Position numbers and translations under genes: made by a program. A DNA stretch of 64,000 nucleotides from Nocardioides plantarum (lineage in GTDB: Bacteria > Actinomycetota > Actinomycetes > Propionibacteriales > Nocardioidaceae): contig NZ_VDMS01000002.1 of NCBI RefSeq assembly GCF_006346395.1, positions 372,001 to 436,000 of the forward strand. The letters are read 5' to 3'. Below, one piece after another: positions 46,015-53,994 of the stretch. The stretch's first letter is position 1. Every line of letters begins with the position of its first letter. The notes below the pieces were generated by a model. That model had not been told where the DNA came from, did not search any database, and saw nothing but the letters and a program-made list of their open reading frames with translations.

Positions 46015-47183
46015 CGGGCTCCACCCATCAGGTCTCCCAGGTCGTCGGGCACGGTGACGTTGGTCGGCGTCACCGGCGTGGCTGCGCGGGGCGCGGCTGC
46101 GGGTCCACGCACGTTGGTCTTGTCGTCGGCGGTCCGGCACCCGGCGTCCTGGTTGAGCGGTGCACCCGGCGAGGTGTCGCTGCCGGGTCGTACGTCGGTC
46201 CCGTCGTAGCCGCGGGTGCAGGGCAGCGGGGCGAAGAAGGTCGGGACGGCCCCGACCTTGATCCCCCGGGGACCGTCGAGCACCCAGCCGACGCTCATCA
46301 CCTTCGGGAGCGTCACCAGCACGTCCTGGACCCCGGCGGCGTTGGTGCCGAAGACCTGCGCGGTGCTGACCAGGTTGCTCATCAACACCCCGAGCGGCCG
46401 CCCGACGCTGTCGACGAGCGTCTCGATCTCGCGGGCCGCCGCGGGGGCCGTCTCGATGAGGTCGCGCAGGTCGCCGTCGGAGTCGCGCAGCGTGCGGGTC
46501 AGCAGCGCGAGGTCGGAGCTGAACGCCGCGATGTCGCCGGCCGAGCGTTCCTGGGTGGCCAGGACGGTCTCGGAGTTGTCGATCAGCCCCTGGGTGACCA
46601 GGAAGCTGCGATCGGCCGTGCGGATCAGGTCCTGCGAGGACGTCAGCAGCCGGCGCAGGTCGTCGGAGGAGCCGCGCGAGGCGAGGTAGAGCTCGTCGAC
46701 CACGGTCCGCAGGTCCTTCTCGGGGACCGAGCGGACGAGGTCGCGGGAGTCGCGGAGCAGCACGTCGACCTGGGGCGGCAGGTCCTCGGCGCCCGCCTCG
46801 ACGACGTCGTGGTCGGCCAGGAACGGTCCGGCGTCGGTGTGCGGCCGCAGGTCGACGTACTGCTCGCCGATGGCCGAGCGGTTGGCCACCACGGCGTCGA
46901 CGTCGGCCGGGATGCGCGGGGCGTCGGCGTCGATGCGCAGGTGCACGCGTACGCCGTCGCCGGTCAGGTCGATCGACTGCACCCGACCGACGGGGACGCC
47001 TCGGTAGGTCACCTCGGCATTGGGGAAGACGCCACCGGTCTCGGGCAGGTCGACGCTCACGACCAGGCTGTCGTCGTTGACGACGCGCCCCAGACCGACG
47101 TAGCGGGCGCTCACGAAGCTGACCCCGGCCAGGGCGATCACCACGAAGGCGATCACCTGGAGCTTGATCCGTCGGGTGAGCAT
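46011..47183 (-). CDS. mceF: Mce family protein F
   Basis: A 390-residue extracytoplasmic subunit of the lipid importer. N-terminal membrane anchor (LQVIAFVVIALAGVSFVSARYVG), MCE domain (about 35-115, with PNAEVTYRGVPVGRVQSID and ANRSAIGEQYVDLRP), then a long helical segment to about 290, and a Pro/Ala-rich tail. Sixth of six Mce subunits by position. TGATG overlap with mceE. Confidence 0.93.
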   Translation of the reverse strand: MLTRRIKLQVIAFVVIALAGVSFVSARYVGLGRVVNDDSLVVSVDLPETGGVFPNAEVTYRGVPVGRVQSIDLTGDGVRVHLRIDADAPRIPADVDAVVANRSAIGEQYVDLRPHTDAGPFLADHDVVEAGAEDLPPQVDVLLRDSRDLVRSVPEKDLRTVVDELYLASRGSSDDLRRLLTSSQDLIRTADRSFLVTQGLIDNSETVLATQERSAGDIAAFSSDLALLTRTLRDSDGDLRDLIETAPAAAREIETLVDSVGRPLGVLMSNLVSTAQVFGTNAAGVQDVLVTLPKVMSVGWVLDGPRGIKVGAVPTFFAPLPCTRGYDGTDVRPGSDTSPGAPLNQDAGCRTADDKTNVRGPAAAPRAATPVTPTNVTVPDDLGDLMGGAR

Positions 47184-48589
47184 CAGCGTCTCCTCGTCGC
47201 ACGGCCGGCGGCCGTGGGCTCAGGGGTGGTCGGGGCCGGCGACTGGGACGGCGGGGCGGTCGTCGACGGTGAGGTCGTCGACGGACTGGTCGTCGACGGA
47301 GCCGTCGTCGACGGAGCCGTCGTCGCCGGGTCGGTCGGCGACTGGGTCGCCGACGGTGCCGTCGGGCCGGTCGTCGGCGGGACCGTCGCCGGCGGCTCGG
47401 TCGATCCACCCGGGGAGCCGTCGGGATCCGTCGTGGTGCCACCGTCGGAGGGCAGCATCAGCGGTGGTGGACCGATCTGCCGCAGCCCGTCGCGCGTGGT
47501 GCCGACAGCACCGTCGAGCGGCCACAGCGACACCTGGGGCCAGGTCCCGCCAGGGGTCCGGTAGGCCGTGGCGATGAAGGCGTTGAGGTAGTCACCCTGG
47601 ACCGCGGGCAGCACCGAGTCGGGGAACGGGTAGGTCAGCAGGATCTCGAGGGCGCGCGGCAGGTCGGACCCGGCGTCGGCGAGCTCGCGCAGGATCGGCG
47701 TCAGGAGGTCGAGGTCGGCGACGATGTCGTCCTGCGAGGCCTCGAGGGTCCGCACGGTGACGGTCGAGAGCCGGTCGAGCGCACGGAGCATCCGCACCAG
47801 GTCGGTGCGCTGGTCGGCCAGCACGGCCAGGCCCGGCTCGACGTCCTCGAGCGCGGTGACGATCTTGCCGCGGTCAGCCCGCAGGGCCTTGCCGAGCCGG
47901 TCGAGCCCGTCGAGGGCCAGCACGATGTCGTCGCTGTGGTCGTCGAGGCTGGCCACGAAGGTCCGGGTCTCGCGCAGGAAGGCCCTGATCTCGTCGGTGC
48001 GTCCGCCGCCGACCTTCTGCAGCTCGCGCGAGATCTCCTGGAACTGCCCGATGCCGCCGCCGTTGAGCAGCAGCGACAGGGCGCCGAGCACCTGCTCGAC
48101 GCCGACGGCCTGCGAGGTCGAGGCCAGCGGCAGCACCGCACCGTCGCCCAGCAGGCCGGCGGCGCCCCCAGAGCCCCCAGAGCCCCCAGAGCCCTCGGTG
48201 CCCTCGGTGCCCTCGGTGCCCTCGGGACGCACGATCGCGACGTACTTCTCCCCCAGCAGCGTCGTCTGCTGGATCCGCGCGGTGCTTCCGACGGGGAGCA
48301 CGACGTCGCCGTTGAGCTGCATGGTCACCATCGCCCCGGTGCCGTCGGCGTTGAGGCCGATCTCGGTCACCACGCCGACCGGCACGTTGTCGACCTGGAC
48401 GGCCGAACGGGGCACCAGGTCGAGGGCGTCGCCGAACTCGGCCGTCAGCTCGTAGGGGTGGTCGCCGACGTCGGCGCCGCCGGGGAGCGGGAGCTCCGAG
48501 GCACCACCGGTGAGCTGGCTGCACCCACCGAGCACGGTGCAGAGCACCGCCAGGGTGACGGTGACGGCGATCGTCCTGAGGCGGGTCAC
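47183..48589 (-). CDS. mceE: Mce family lipoprotein E
   Basis: A 468-residue lipoprotein: signal TVTLAVLCTVLGGCSQL with the lipobox Cys near 23, as usual for the fifth Mce subunit. The MCE domain has RSAVQVDNVPVGVVTEIGL and TTLLGEKYVAIVRP. After it, a tract of G-T-E and G-S-G repeats (encoded by 9-base DNA repeats, about 48165-48226) interrupts before the helical region. The tail is Thr/Pro/Ser-rich (TTAPSTTSPSTTSPSTT). Both repeats look prone to length change. GTG start overlapping mceD. Confidence 0.93.
   Translation of the reverse strand: MTRLRTIAVTVTLAVLCTVLGGCSQLTGGASELPLPGGADVGDHPYELTAEFGDALDLVPRSAVQVDNVPVGVVTEIGLNADGTGAMVTMQLNGDVVLPVGSTARIQQTTLLGEKYVAIVRPEGTEGTEGTEGSGGSGGSGGAAGLLGDGAVLPLASTSQAVGVEQVLGALSLLLNGGGIGQFQEISRELQKVGGGRTDEIRAFLRETRTFVASLDDHSDDIVLALDGLDRLGKALRADRGKIVTALEDVEPGLAVLADQRTDLVRMLRALDRLSTVTVRTLEASQDDIVADLDLLTPILRELADAGSDLPRALEILLTYPFPDSVLPAVQGDYLNAFIATAYRTPGGTWPQVSLWPLDGAVGTTRDGLRQIGPPPLMLPSDGGTTTDPDGSPGGSTEPPATVPPTTGPTAPSATQSPTDPATTAPSTTAPSTTSPSTTSPSTTAPPSQSPAPTTPEPTAAGRATRRR
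48165..48226 (-). repeat. In-frame 9-base tandem repeats in mceE
   Basis: On the + strand, AGAGCCCCC repeats about three times followed by CCCTCGGTG about three times. They encode Gly-Ser-Gly and Gly-Thr-Glu triplets. The unit is a multiple of three, so gain or loss of units would change linker length without a frameshift. Confidence 0.8.
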
Positions 48590-49785
48590 GGGGTGTCCTC
48601 CAGCCCGGGTAGCAAGAGCGGCGGGGCCGAGTCGGAGCTGCCGCCGCCGGAGGCGGCCGAGGTCGGCGACGCCGACGGGCCAGACGGGTCCGTCGGGTCA
48701 GTCGGGTCCGCCTGGTCGGTCGCGGTCCCGTTGGCCTGGGCCCAGATGCTGACCTCGTTGAGGTCCACCCGGCCTCGCAGCCTCTGGTTGCCGCGGTCGA
48801 AGGCCCGCAGGAAGTTCTGCAGGGCGACCGGTGCCGTGCGCAGCATCTCGTCGAGCGAGTCTCGCTGCCGGGCGAGCACCTGTGAGGTGCCGGTGAGCTT
48901 CTTGACGCTGCTGCGCAGTGCACCGCGGTTGTCGCGGATGAAGCCCTGGACCCGGCCGAGCGCGCCGGCCAGGCTCTTCATCGCGGCTGCGAGGTCGTCG
49001 CGGTCATCGGCGAGGAAGGCGGCCACGGTGGCGAACTGACGGTTGACGTCGCCGACCTGCGTGTCGTTGGCGACCAGCATGTCGTTGAACCGCTTGAGGT
49101 TGTCGACCGTGGCGAACAGGTCCTTGTCGTTGCCCGACAGCGTGGAGGTCATCTTCGAGAAGTCCCGCACGGCCCGGTTGAGGTCGGCGCCGACGCCGTC
49201 GAGGTTGTCGGCCCCGGTGGTCAGCAGGTCCGACAGGGCGCCGTCCTTGTTGGCGCCGTCGGGCCCGAGCGCCACCGCGATGTCGTCGAGGCTCTCGTAG
49301 AGCTGGTCGAGCTCGACCGGGACGGCGGTCTTGTCGACGCCGATCTCGTCCCCCGACTCGAGCCGGGGCCCGGACTCCCAGGGTTCACTGAGCTGGACGA
49401 ACCGGTCGCTGACCAGGCTGGGCGCCAGGATGACGGCCCCGGTGTCGGCGGCCGCCGCGAACTCGGGGTCGATCCGCAGGGAGACCTTGACCTGGGTGCC
49501 CTCCGGCTCCACGGCGGTGACGACCCCGACCGGGACGCCGAGCATCCGTACGTCGGAACCGGGGTAGAGGCCCACGGTCGAGCGGAAGTAGACCGCCACG
49601 GTCGTCGCGTCGGACGACGGCTGACGCACCAGGTAGACGCCGGTGCCCGCAGCGACCAGGCACGCGACGATCCCCAGGCGCAGCAGCACCCGGCCCACCC
49701 GGCGACGGGCGGACACCCCAGTGACCGCGGCTTGCTCGCGCCCGTCGGGCTGGCGGCGCTTCTCGCGCTTCTCGCCGCGGCTCAT
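48586..49785 (-). CDS. mceD: Mce family protein D
   Basis: A 399-residue subunit: basic N-terminus, membrane anchor (LLRLGIVACLVAAGTGVYLV), MCE domain (YPGSDVRMLGVPVGVVTAVEP, SDRFVQLSEPW), helical region (SKMTSTLSGNDKDLFATVDN, DDLAAAMKSLAGAL) and a disordered D-P-T-D-P tail ending LLLPGLEDTP. Overlaps mceC and mceE. Confidence 0.93.
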   Translation of the reverse strand: MSRGEKREKRRQPDGREQAAVTGVSARRRVGRVLLRLGIVACLVAAGTGVYLVRQPSSDATTVAVYFRSTVGLYPGSDVRMLGVPVGVVTAVEPEGTQVKVSLRIDPEFAAAADTGAVILAPSLVSDRFVQLSEPWESGPRLESGDEIGVDKTAVPVELDQLYESLDDIAVALGPDGANKDGALSDLLTTGADNLDGVGADLNRAVRDFSKMTSTLSGNDKDLFATVDNLKRFNDMLVANDTQVGDVNRQFATVAAFLADDRDDLAAAMKSLAGALGRVQGFIRDNRGALRSSVKKLTGTSQVLARQRDSLDEMLRTAPVALQNFLRAFDRGNQRLRGRVDLNEVSIWAQANGTATDQADPTDPTDPSGPSASPTSAASGGGSSDSAPPLLLPGLEDTP

Positions 49786-50792
49786 CGCCCCTCCCCTCTC
49801 GGCTGGCAGTCACGGGGCGCCTGGGCGTCCAGCTCCGGAGCACCGCTCTCGTCGAACAGGCCACACAGGTAGGTGTCGACCCAGGGGCCGTTGCCGAGCG
49901 AGGAGGCGAGCAGCCGGTAGTAGGGACCGAGCATCCGGGCGGCCTTGTCGAGGTCGTCCTGGTGCTGGTCGAGGATGCCCGCGACCCGGTCGAGCTCGGT
50001 GAGTGCGGGACGCAGCGTCGCCTCGTTGTCGGAGACGAGTCCGTCGAGCTGGCGGGCCAGGTCGCGGGTGCCGCGCAGCATCGAGCCGATCGCCTCACGG
50101 CGTCCGGCCAGCTCCTCGAGCAGCTTGCTGCCGTCGGTGATGAGCTTGCCGATCTCGTCTCGGCGATCGGCGAGCAGCCCACTGACCTGCGCGGTGTTGT
50201 CGAGCAGCGTGTCGAGCTCGTCGTCTCGCGAGGAGATCACCCGCGCCAACCGGCTCAGCCCCTCGACGGTGCCGCGCACCTCGGCGGGCGTGTCGGCGAA
50301 CGCGGTCGAGAGGGCCTCGAAGCTCTGGGCCATCTGGTCGGTGTCGATCTCGCCGATGGTGTCGGACAGGCCCGAGAGGGCGTCGGTGACGTCGAAGGGC
50401 TCCGTGGTGCGCTCGACCGGGATGGCCCGGTCGGGGTCGAGCTCGTGGTCACCGAGCGGGTCGATGCTGAGGAACTTCTGGCCGAGCATCGTCTTGATCT
50501 TGATGTCGGCCGTCGACCGGTCCCCGATCCAGGCGTCACCGACGCGGAACGCGACCACCACGGTGCGGCCCTCGAGGGTGATGTCGGTGACCTCGCCGAC
50601 CTTGACGCCGGCGACGCGGACCTCGTTGCCCTCGCGCAACCCGCCGGACTCCTTGAAGACGGCGCGGTAGGTCGTGCCCCCGCCGATGACCGGCAGGTCC
50701 TCGGCGAAGAAGGTCGCGGTGAGGGCGAGGGCCAGGGTGAGCAGGCCGACGACCGCGATCACGATCGGGTTGCGCTCGGCGAAGGTCTTCAT
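49782..50792 (-). CDS. mceC: Mce family protein C
   Basis: A 336-residue subunit. Anchor NPIVIAVVGLLTLALALTATFF; MCE domain with LREGNEVRVAGVKVGEVTDI and IKTMLGQKFLSIDP; helical region of about 200 residues; end with a conserved Cys in VDTYLCGLFDESG. ATG overlap with mceB (ATGA). Confidence 0.93.
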   Translation of the reverse strand: MKTFAERNPIVIAVVGLLTLALALTATFFAEDLPVIGGGTTYRAVFKESGGLREGNEVRVAGVKVGEVTDITLEGRTVVVAFRVGDAWIGDRSTADIKIKTMLGQKFLSIDPLGDHELDPDRAIPVERTTEPFDVTDALSGLSDTIGEIDTDQMAQSFEALSTAFADTPAEVRGTVEGLSRLARVISSRDDELDTLLDNTAQVSGLLADRRDEIGKLITDGSKLLEELAGRREAIGSMLRGTRDLARQLDGLVSDNEATLRPALTELDRVAGILDQHQDDLDKAARMLGPYYRLLASSLGNGPWVDTYLCGLFDESGAPELDAQAPRDCQPRGEGR

Positions 50793-51832
50793 GCGCCGCA
50801 CCGGGAGGCCGTCAGGTCGACACCGACGCCGCCGAGGTAGCCCTCGGGGTCGGGGATCGCCCCGCCGACCTGGCACAGGTAGACGTTGAGCCAGGATCCG
50901 TAGCTGCTCAGTCGACCGATCGCGTCGAGCTTGTCGGGCAGCCGCTCGAGGAAGCGACCGAGCACCGGTCCCTCGTCTGCGAGGTTGCCCGAGAGCCGGC
51001 CGAGCTCGGTGATGGAGGTCTTGAGCGGGGCCCGACCCTGGTCGAGCAGGCCGGCCACGCTGCGGGTCAGCTTGCTCATCCCGTCGAAGGACCGGCCGAT
51101 GACCTGGCGGTCCTCGGCCAGGCCGGTGACCAGGCCCTGCAACGTGGTGATCATGGTGTCGAGGTCCTCCGAGCGGGAGTTGACGACCTGGAGGACGTCG
51201 TTGAGGTTGTCGATCACCGAGCCGATGACCTGGTCCTTGTCGGCGAGGGTCGAGGTGAGGCTGGCCGTGCTGGACAGCAGGTCCTGGACGGTGCTGCCCT
51301 CGCCCTGGAAGACCTGGATGATCTGATAGCTCAGCTCGTTGACGTCCTTCGGCGACAGCAGCTGGAACAGCGGCTGGAAACCGTTGAACAGCATGGTCAG
51401 GTCGAGCGCGGGCTCGGTCTGATCGACCCCGAGGACGGTGCCCCTCGCGATCGGCTCGGCCCCGACCTCGCCCTGGGCGAGCGAGAGGAAGCGCTGGCCG
51501 ACGAGATTGCGGAAGCGCAGCGCGGCCGTCGTACCGCGGCGCAGCGCGATCTCGTCGTCGATCGAGAACCGCACCCGGGCCAGGCGCTTGTCGGTGATCT
51601 CGATGCTGTCGACCTGGCCGATGCGGACACCCGCCATCCGGACGTCGTCACCCTTGTTGAGGCTGGTGGCGTCGGTGAAGACGGCGGTGTAGGTCGCGCC
51701 GGAGCCAGTGCCGCCGGCGTTGCGGATCGTCGCGCCGAGCACCGTGGTGGCCGTCACCGTGACCAGCACGAAGACCAGGCTGCGCACGAGCAGCGAGACG
51801 ACGCTCGGCGGTGTCGTGGACGAGCGGCTCAT
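50789..51832 (-). CDS. mceB: Mce family protein B
   Basis: A 347-residue subunit. Anchor VVSLLVRSLVFVLVTVTATTVL; MCE domain with LNKGDDVRMAGVRIGQVDSI and RNLVGQRFLSLAQG; helical channel region; end with SWLNVYLCQVGGAIPDPEG. The close likeness of its end to that of mceC (Cys after W-x-x-x-Y/V-L) fits the usual B/C pair. Confidence 0.93.
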   Translation of the reverse strand: MSRSSTTPPSVVSLLVRSLVFVLVTVTATTVLGATIRNAGGTGSGATYTAVFTDATSLNKGDDVRMAGVRIGQVDSIEITDKRLARVRFSIDDEIALRRGTTAALRFRNLVGQRFLSLAQGEVGAEPIARGTVLGVDQTEPALDLTMLFNGFQPLFQLLSPKDVNELSYQIIQVFQGEGSTVQDLLSSTASLTSTLADKDQVIGSVIDNLNDVLQVVNSRSEDLDTMITTLQGLVTGLAEDRQVIGRSFDGMSKLTRSVAGLLDQGRAPLKTSITELGRLSGNLADEGPVLGRFLERLPDKLDAIGRLSSYGSWLNVYLCQVGGAIPDPEGYLGGVGVDLTASRCGA

Positions 51833-53118
51833 CGCAGCGTCACCTCCGTGCCGCGCACGAGCGGACCAAGCATGAGGGTCCCCCAGCTCGGGAACCCCGA
51901 GGGGCGTACGCCGAGCCTGCCGGCGAACAGCTCGGCGGTGAGCTGGTTCTCGTCGGGGCTGTTGGTCGGCCCGAGACCGGTGGCCTGGGGGAACGACCGG
52001 GCCGCGGGCGCGGCACCGCGCCGTGCCGGCGCCGGGTCGACGGCCCGGGCGTCGGAGGGGACGTAGGGACAGCTGGGCCCGGACGCTGTCGCTCCCGAGG
52101 CGTAGGTCACCTCGTCACGTCCGGCGATGTAGGGGCCGGGGTCGGGCACGACGGTGACCTCGATCCGCAGGCCCGGTCGACCGGTGCCGGCGCCGAGCTG
52201 CGCGTCCATCGCGGGCACGAACTTGCGGGCCGAGGCCATCACGCAGGGGAACTCCTCGGCATAGGGCTCGACCGCGCGCAGGGCCCGGCGGCTCTCGGCG
52301 GACAGGACCCGGATGGTGTCCTCGTTGGCATCCAACCAACCGCGGGTGGTGTCGGCGCTGCTCACGACGGCGGAGAACAGGGTCTGCAGCTGGGCACGCT
52401 CGTCGACCAGCGTCGCGCTGGTGACGCTGACGTCGTCGAGAGCCGTGAGCAGGTCGGGCAGCGCCTCGCTGTAGTTGCCCGCGACGCGCCCCAGCGCACC
52501 CAGGTCGTCGGTCAGCTGCGGGATCTCGGGGTTGAGCTTGCGGACGTAGGCCGTCCACTCAGCCATCGTGTCGCCGAGGTCGGCGCCGTTGCCGCGGAGC
52601 AGGGCGACCAGCTCGGACAGCGTGGCCGAGATCTTCTCCGGCTGCACGGCGGTCAGCACGGGCAGCAGCTCGTCGAAGACCTGCTCGAGCTCGACGGCCT
52701 CGCGCGAGGTGTCCTGGCCGATCCGGTCGCCGTCGGCGATCGGGTCGGCCACCTCGAGGTCGGTCCCGGCCGGCACCTGCAGCGCGACGTACCGCTCGCC
52801 GAACAGGGTCTTGGGCAGCAGCCGTGCCTTCACGTCGGCCGGGATCGCGCCGGTGCGGTCGGGGTCGAGGGCCAGGGTGAGCACGGCGCCGGTGTCGGAG
52901 ACCTCGATGTCGGCGACCCGGCCGACCTGGACGCCGCGCACCTTGACGTCGGTGCCCGGGCGCAGGTTGTTGCCGACCGAGCCGGTGGTCAGCTCGACCT
53001 CGACGGTGTCGGTGAAGGTCTGCAGGTAGACCAGGACGGAGGTCAGCACGAGTGCACCGGCCACGGTCAGGTAGACCAGGCCGAGGCCCACGTCGAGCAG
53101 GCGCCCTCGCGCGGTCAT
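51829..53118 (-). CDS. mceA: Mce family protein A
   Basis: A 429-residue subunit, the first of six. Anchor LGLVYLTVAGALVLTSVLVYL; MCE domain with LRPGTDVKVRGVQVGRVADI and PKTLFGERYVALQVP; helical region; C-terminal extension with PCVMASARKFVPAMDAQLG and Cys-Pro (GPSCPYVPSDAR), as in the MCE A family. ATGA overlap with the upstream permease gene. Confidence 0.93.
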   Translation of the reverse strand: MTARGRLLDVGLGLVYLTVAGALVLTSVLVYLQTFTDTVEVELTTGSVGNNLRPGTDVKVRGVQVGRVADIEVSDTGAVLTLALDPDRTGAIPADVKARLLPKTLFGERYVALQVPAGTDLEVADPIADGDRIGQDTSREAVELEQVFDELLPVLTAVQPEKISATLSELVALLRGNGADLGDTMAEWTAYVRKLNPEIPQLTDDLGALGRVAGNYSEALPDLLTALDDVSVTSATLVDERAQLQTLFSAVVSSADTTRGWLDANEDTIRVLSAESRRALRAVEPYAEEFPCVMASARKFVPAMDAQLGAGTGRPGLRIEVTVVPDPGPYIAGRDEVTYASGATASGPSCPYVPSDARAVDPAPARRGAAPAARSFPQATGLGPTNSPDENQLTAELFAGRLGVRPSGFPSWGTLMLGPLVRGTEVTLR

Positions 53119-53993
53119 CCGGCGATCCGCACGGTCGTCGTGGAGCCCCAGAGGGCCAGCGAGAGCAGCAGGTCGACCACGGCGACCGTCACCATGCTGC
53201 GCCGTACGGCCCGCCCCACGGCGACCCCGACCTCGGCCGGGCCACCGCTGACCCGGAAGCCGTAGTAGCAGTGGATCAGGATGATCATGACCGCGAAGAA
53301 CAGCACCTTCAGGAAGGACAGCAGGATGTCGATCGGGGGCAGGAAGAGCTCGAAGTAGTGGTCGTAGGTGCCGGCCGACTGCCCGTAGAAGCTGACCGTC
53401 ACCAGGCGCGAGCCGTAGTAGGAGGTCAACAGCCCGACGACGTAGAGCGGGATGACGGCCACGAACCCGGCCGCGACCCGCGTCGAGACGAGGTAGGGCA
53501 GGCTCGGCACGGCCATGACGTCGAGGGCGTCGACCTCCTCGGAGATCCGCATCGCGCCGAGCTGGGCGGTGAACCCCGAGCCGACCGTCGAGGACAGGGC
53601 GAGGGCGGCGACCAGGGGGGCGATCTCACGGGTGTTGAAGTAGGCGGAGATGAAGCCGTTGAGGGTGGCGGTGCCGATCTGGTCCAGGGCGTCGTACCCC
53701 TGCATCCCGACGACCGTGCCGGTGAACAGCGACATGCCGACCATCACGCCGATCGTGCCGCCGATGACCGCGAGCGCACCGGACCCGAAGGTGACCTCGG
53801 CGAGCAGCCGGACGACCTCGCGCGGGTAGCGCACCAGGATGACCGGGATCCAGCCGAGGGCCCGGGTGTGGAACCGCACCTCGCGGCCGAGCTCGGTGAG
53901 GGTGTCGACCGGGACGGCGGCGGTGTCGCGTGCTGCCCGGGCGGCGGTGTCGCCGAGCGAGGACCGTCGGGGCTGCAGGGGGGACTCGGCCAC
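53115..53993 (-). CDS. yrbEB: Mce permease YrbE-B (MlaE family)
   Basis: A 292-residue membrane permease. MlaE-family motifs: FGSGALAVIGGTIGVMVGMSL, STVGSGFTAQLGAMRISEEVDALDVM and the EVDALDV coupling helix that touches the ATPase. Five or six membrane segments. GTG start one base after the upstream stop. Second permease of the Mce importer. Confidence 0.94.
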   Translation of the reverse strand: MAESPLQPRRSSLGDTAARAARDTAAVPVDTLTELGREVRFHTRALGWIPVILVRYPREVVRLLAEVTFGSGALAVIGGTIGVMVGMSLFTGTVVGMQGYDALDQIGTATLNGFISAYFNTREIAPLVAALALSSTVGSGFTAQLGAMRISEEVDALDVMAVPSLPYLVSTRVAAGFVAVIPLYVVGLLTSYYGSRLVTVSFYGQSAGTYDHYFELFLPPIDILLSFLKVLFFAVMIILIHCYYGFRVSGGPAEVGVAVGRAVRRSMVTVAVVDLLLSLALWGSTTTVRIAG

Positions 53994-53994
53994 G

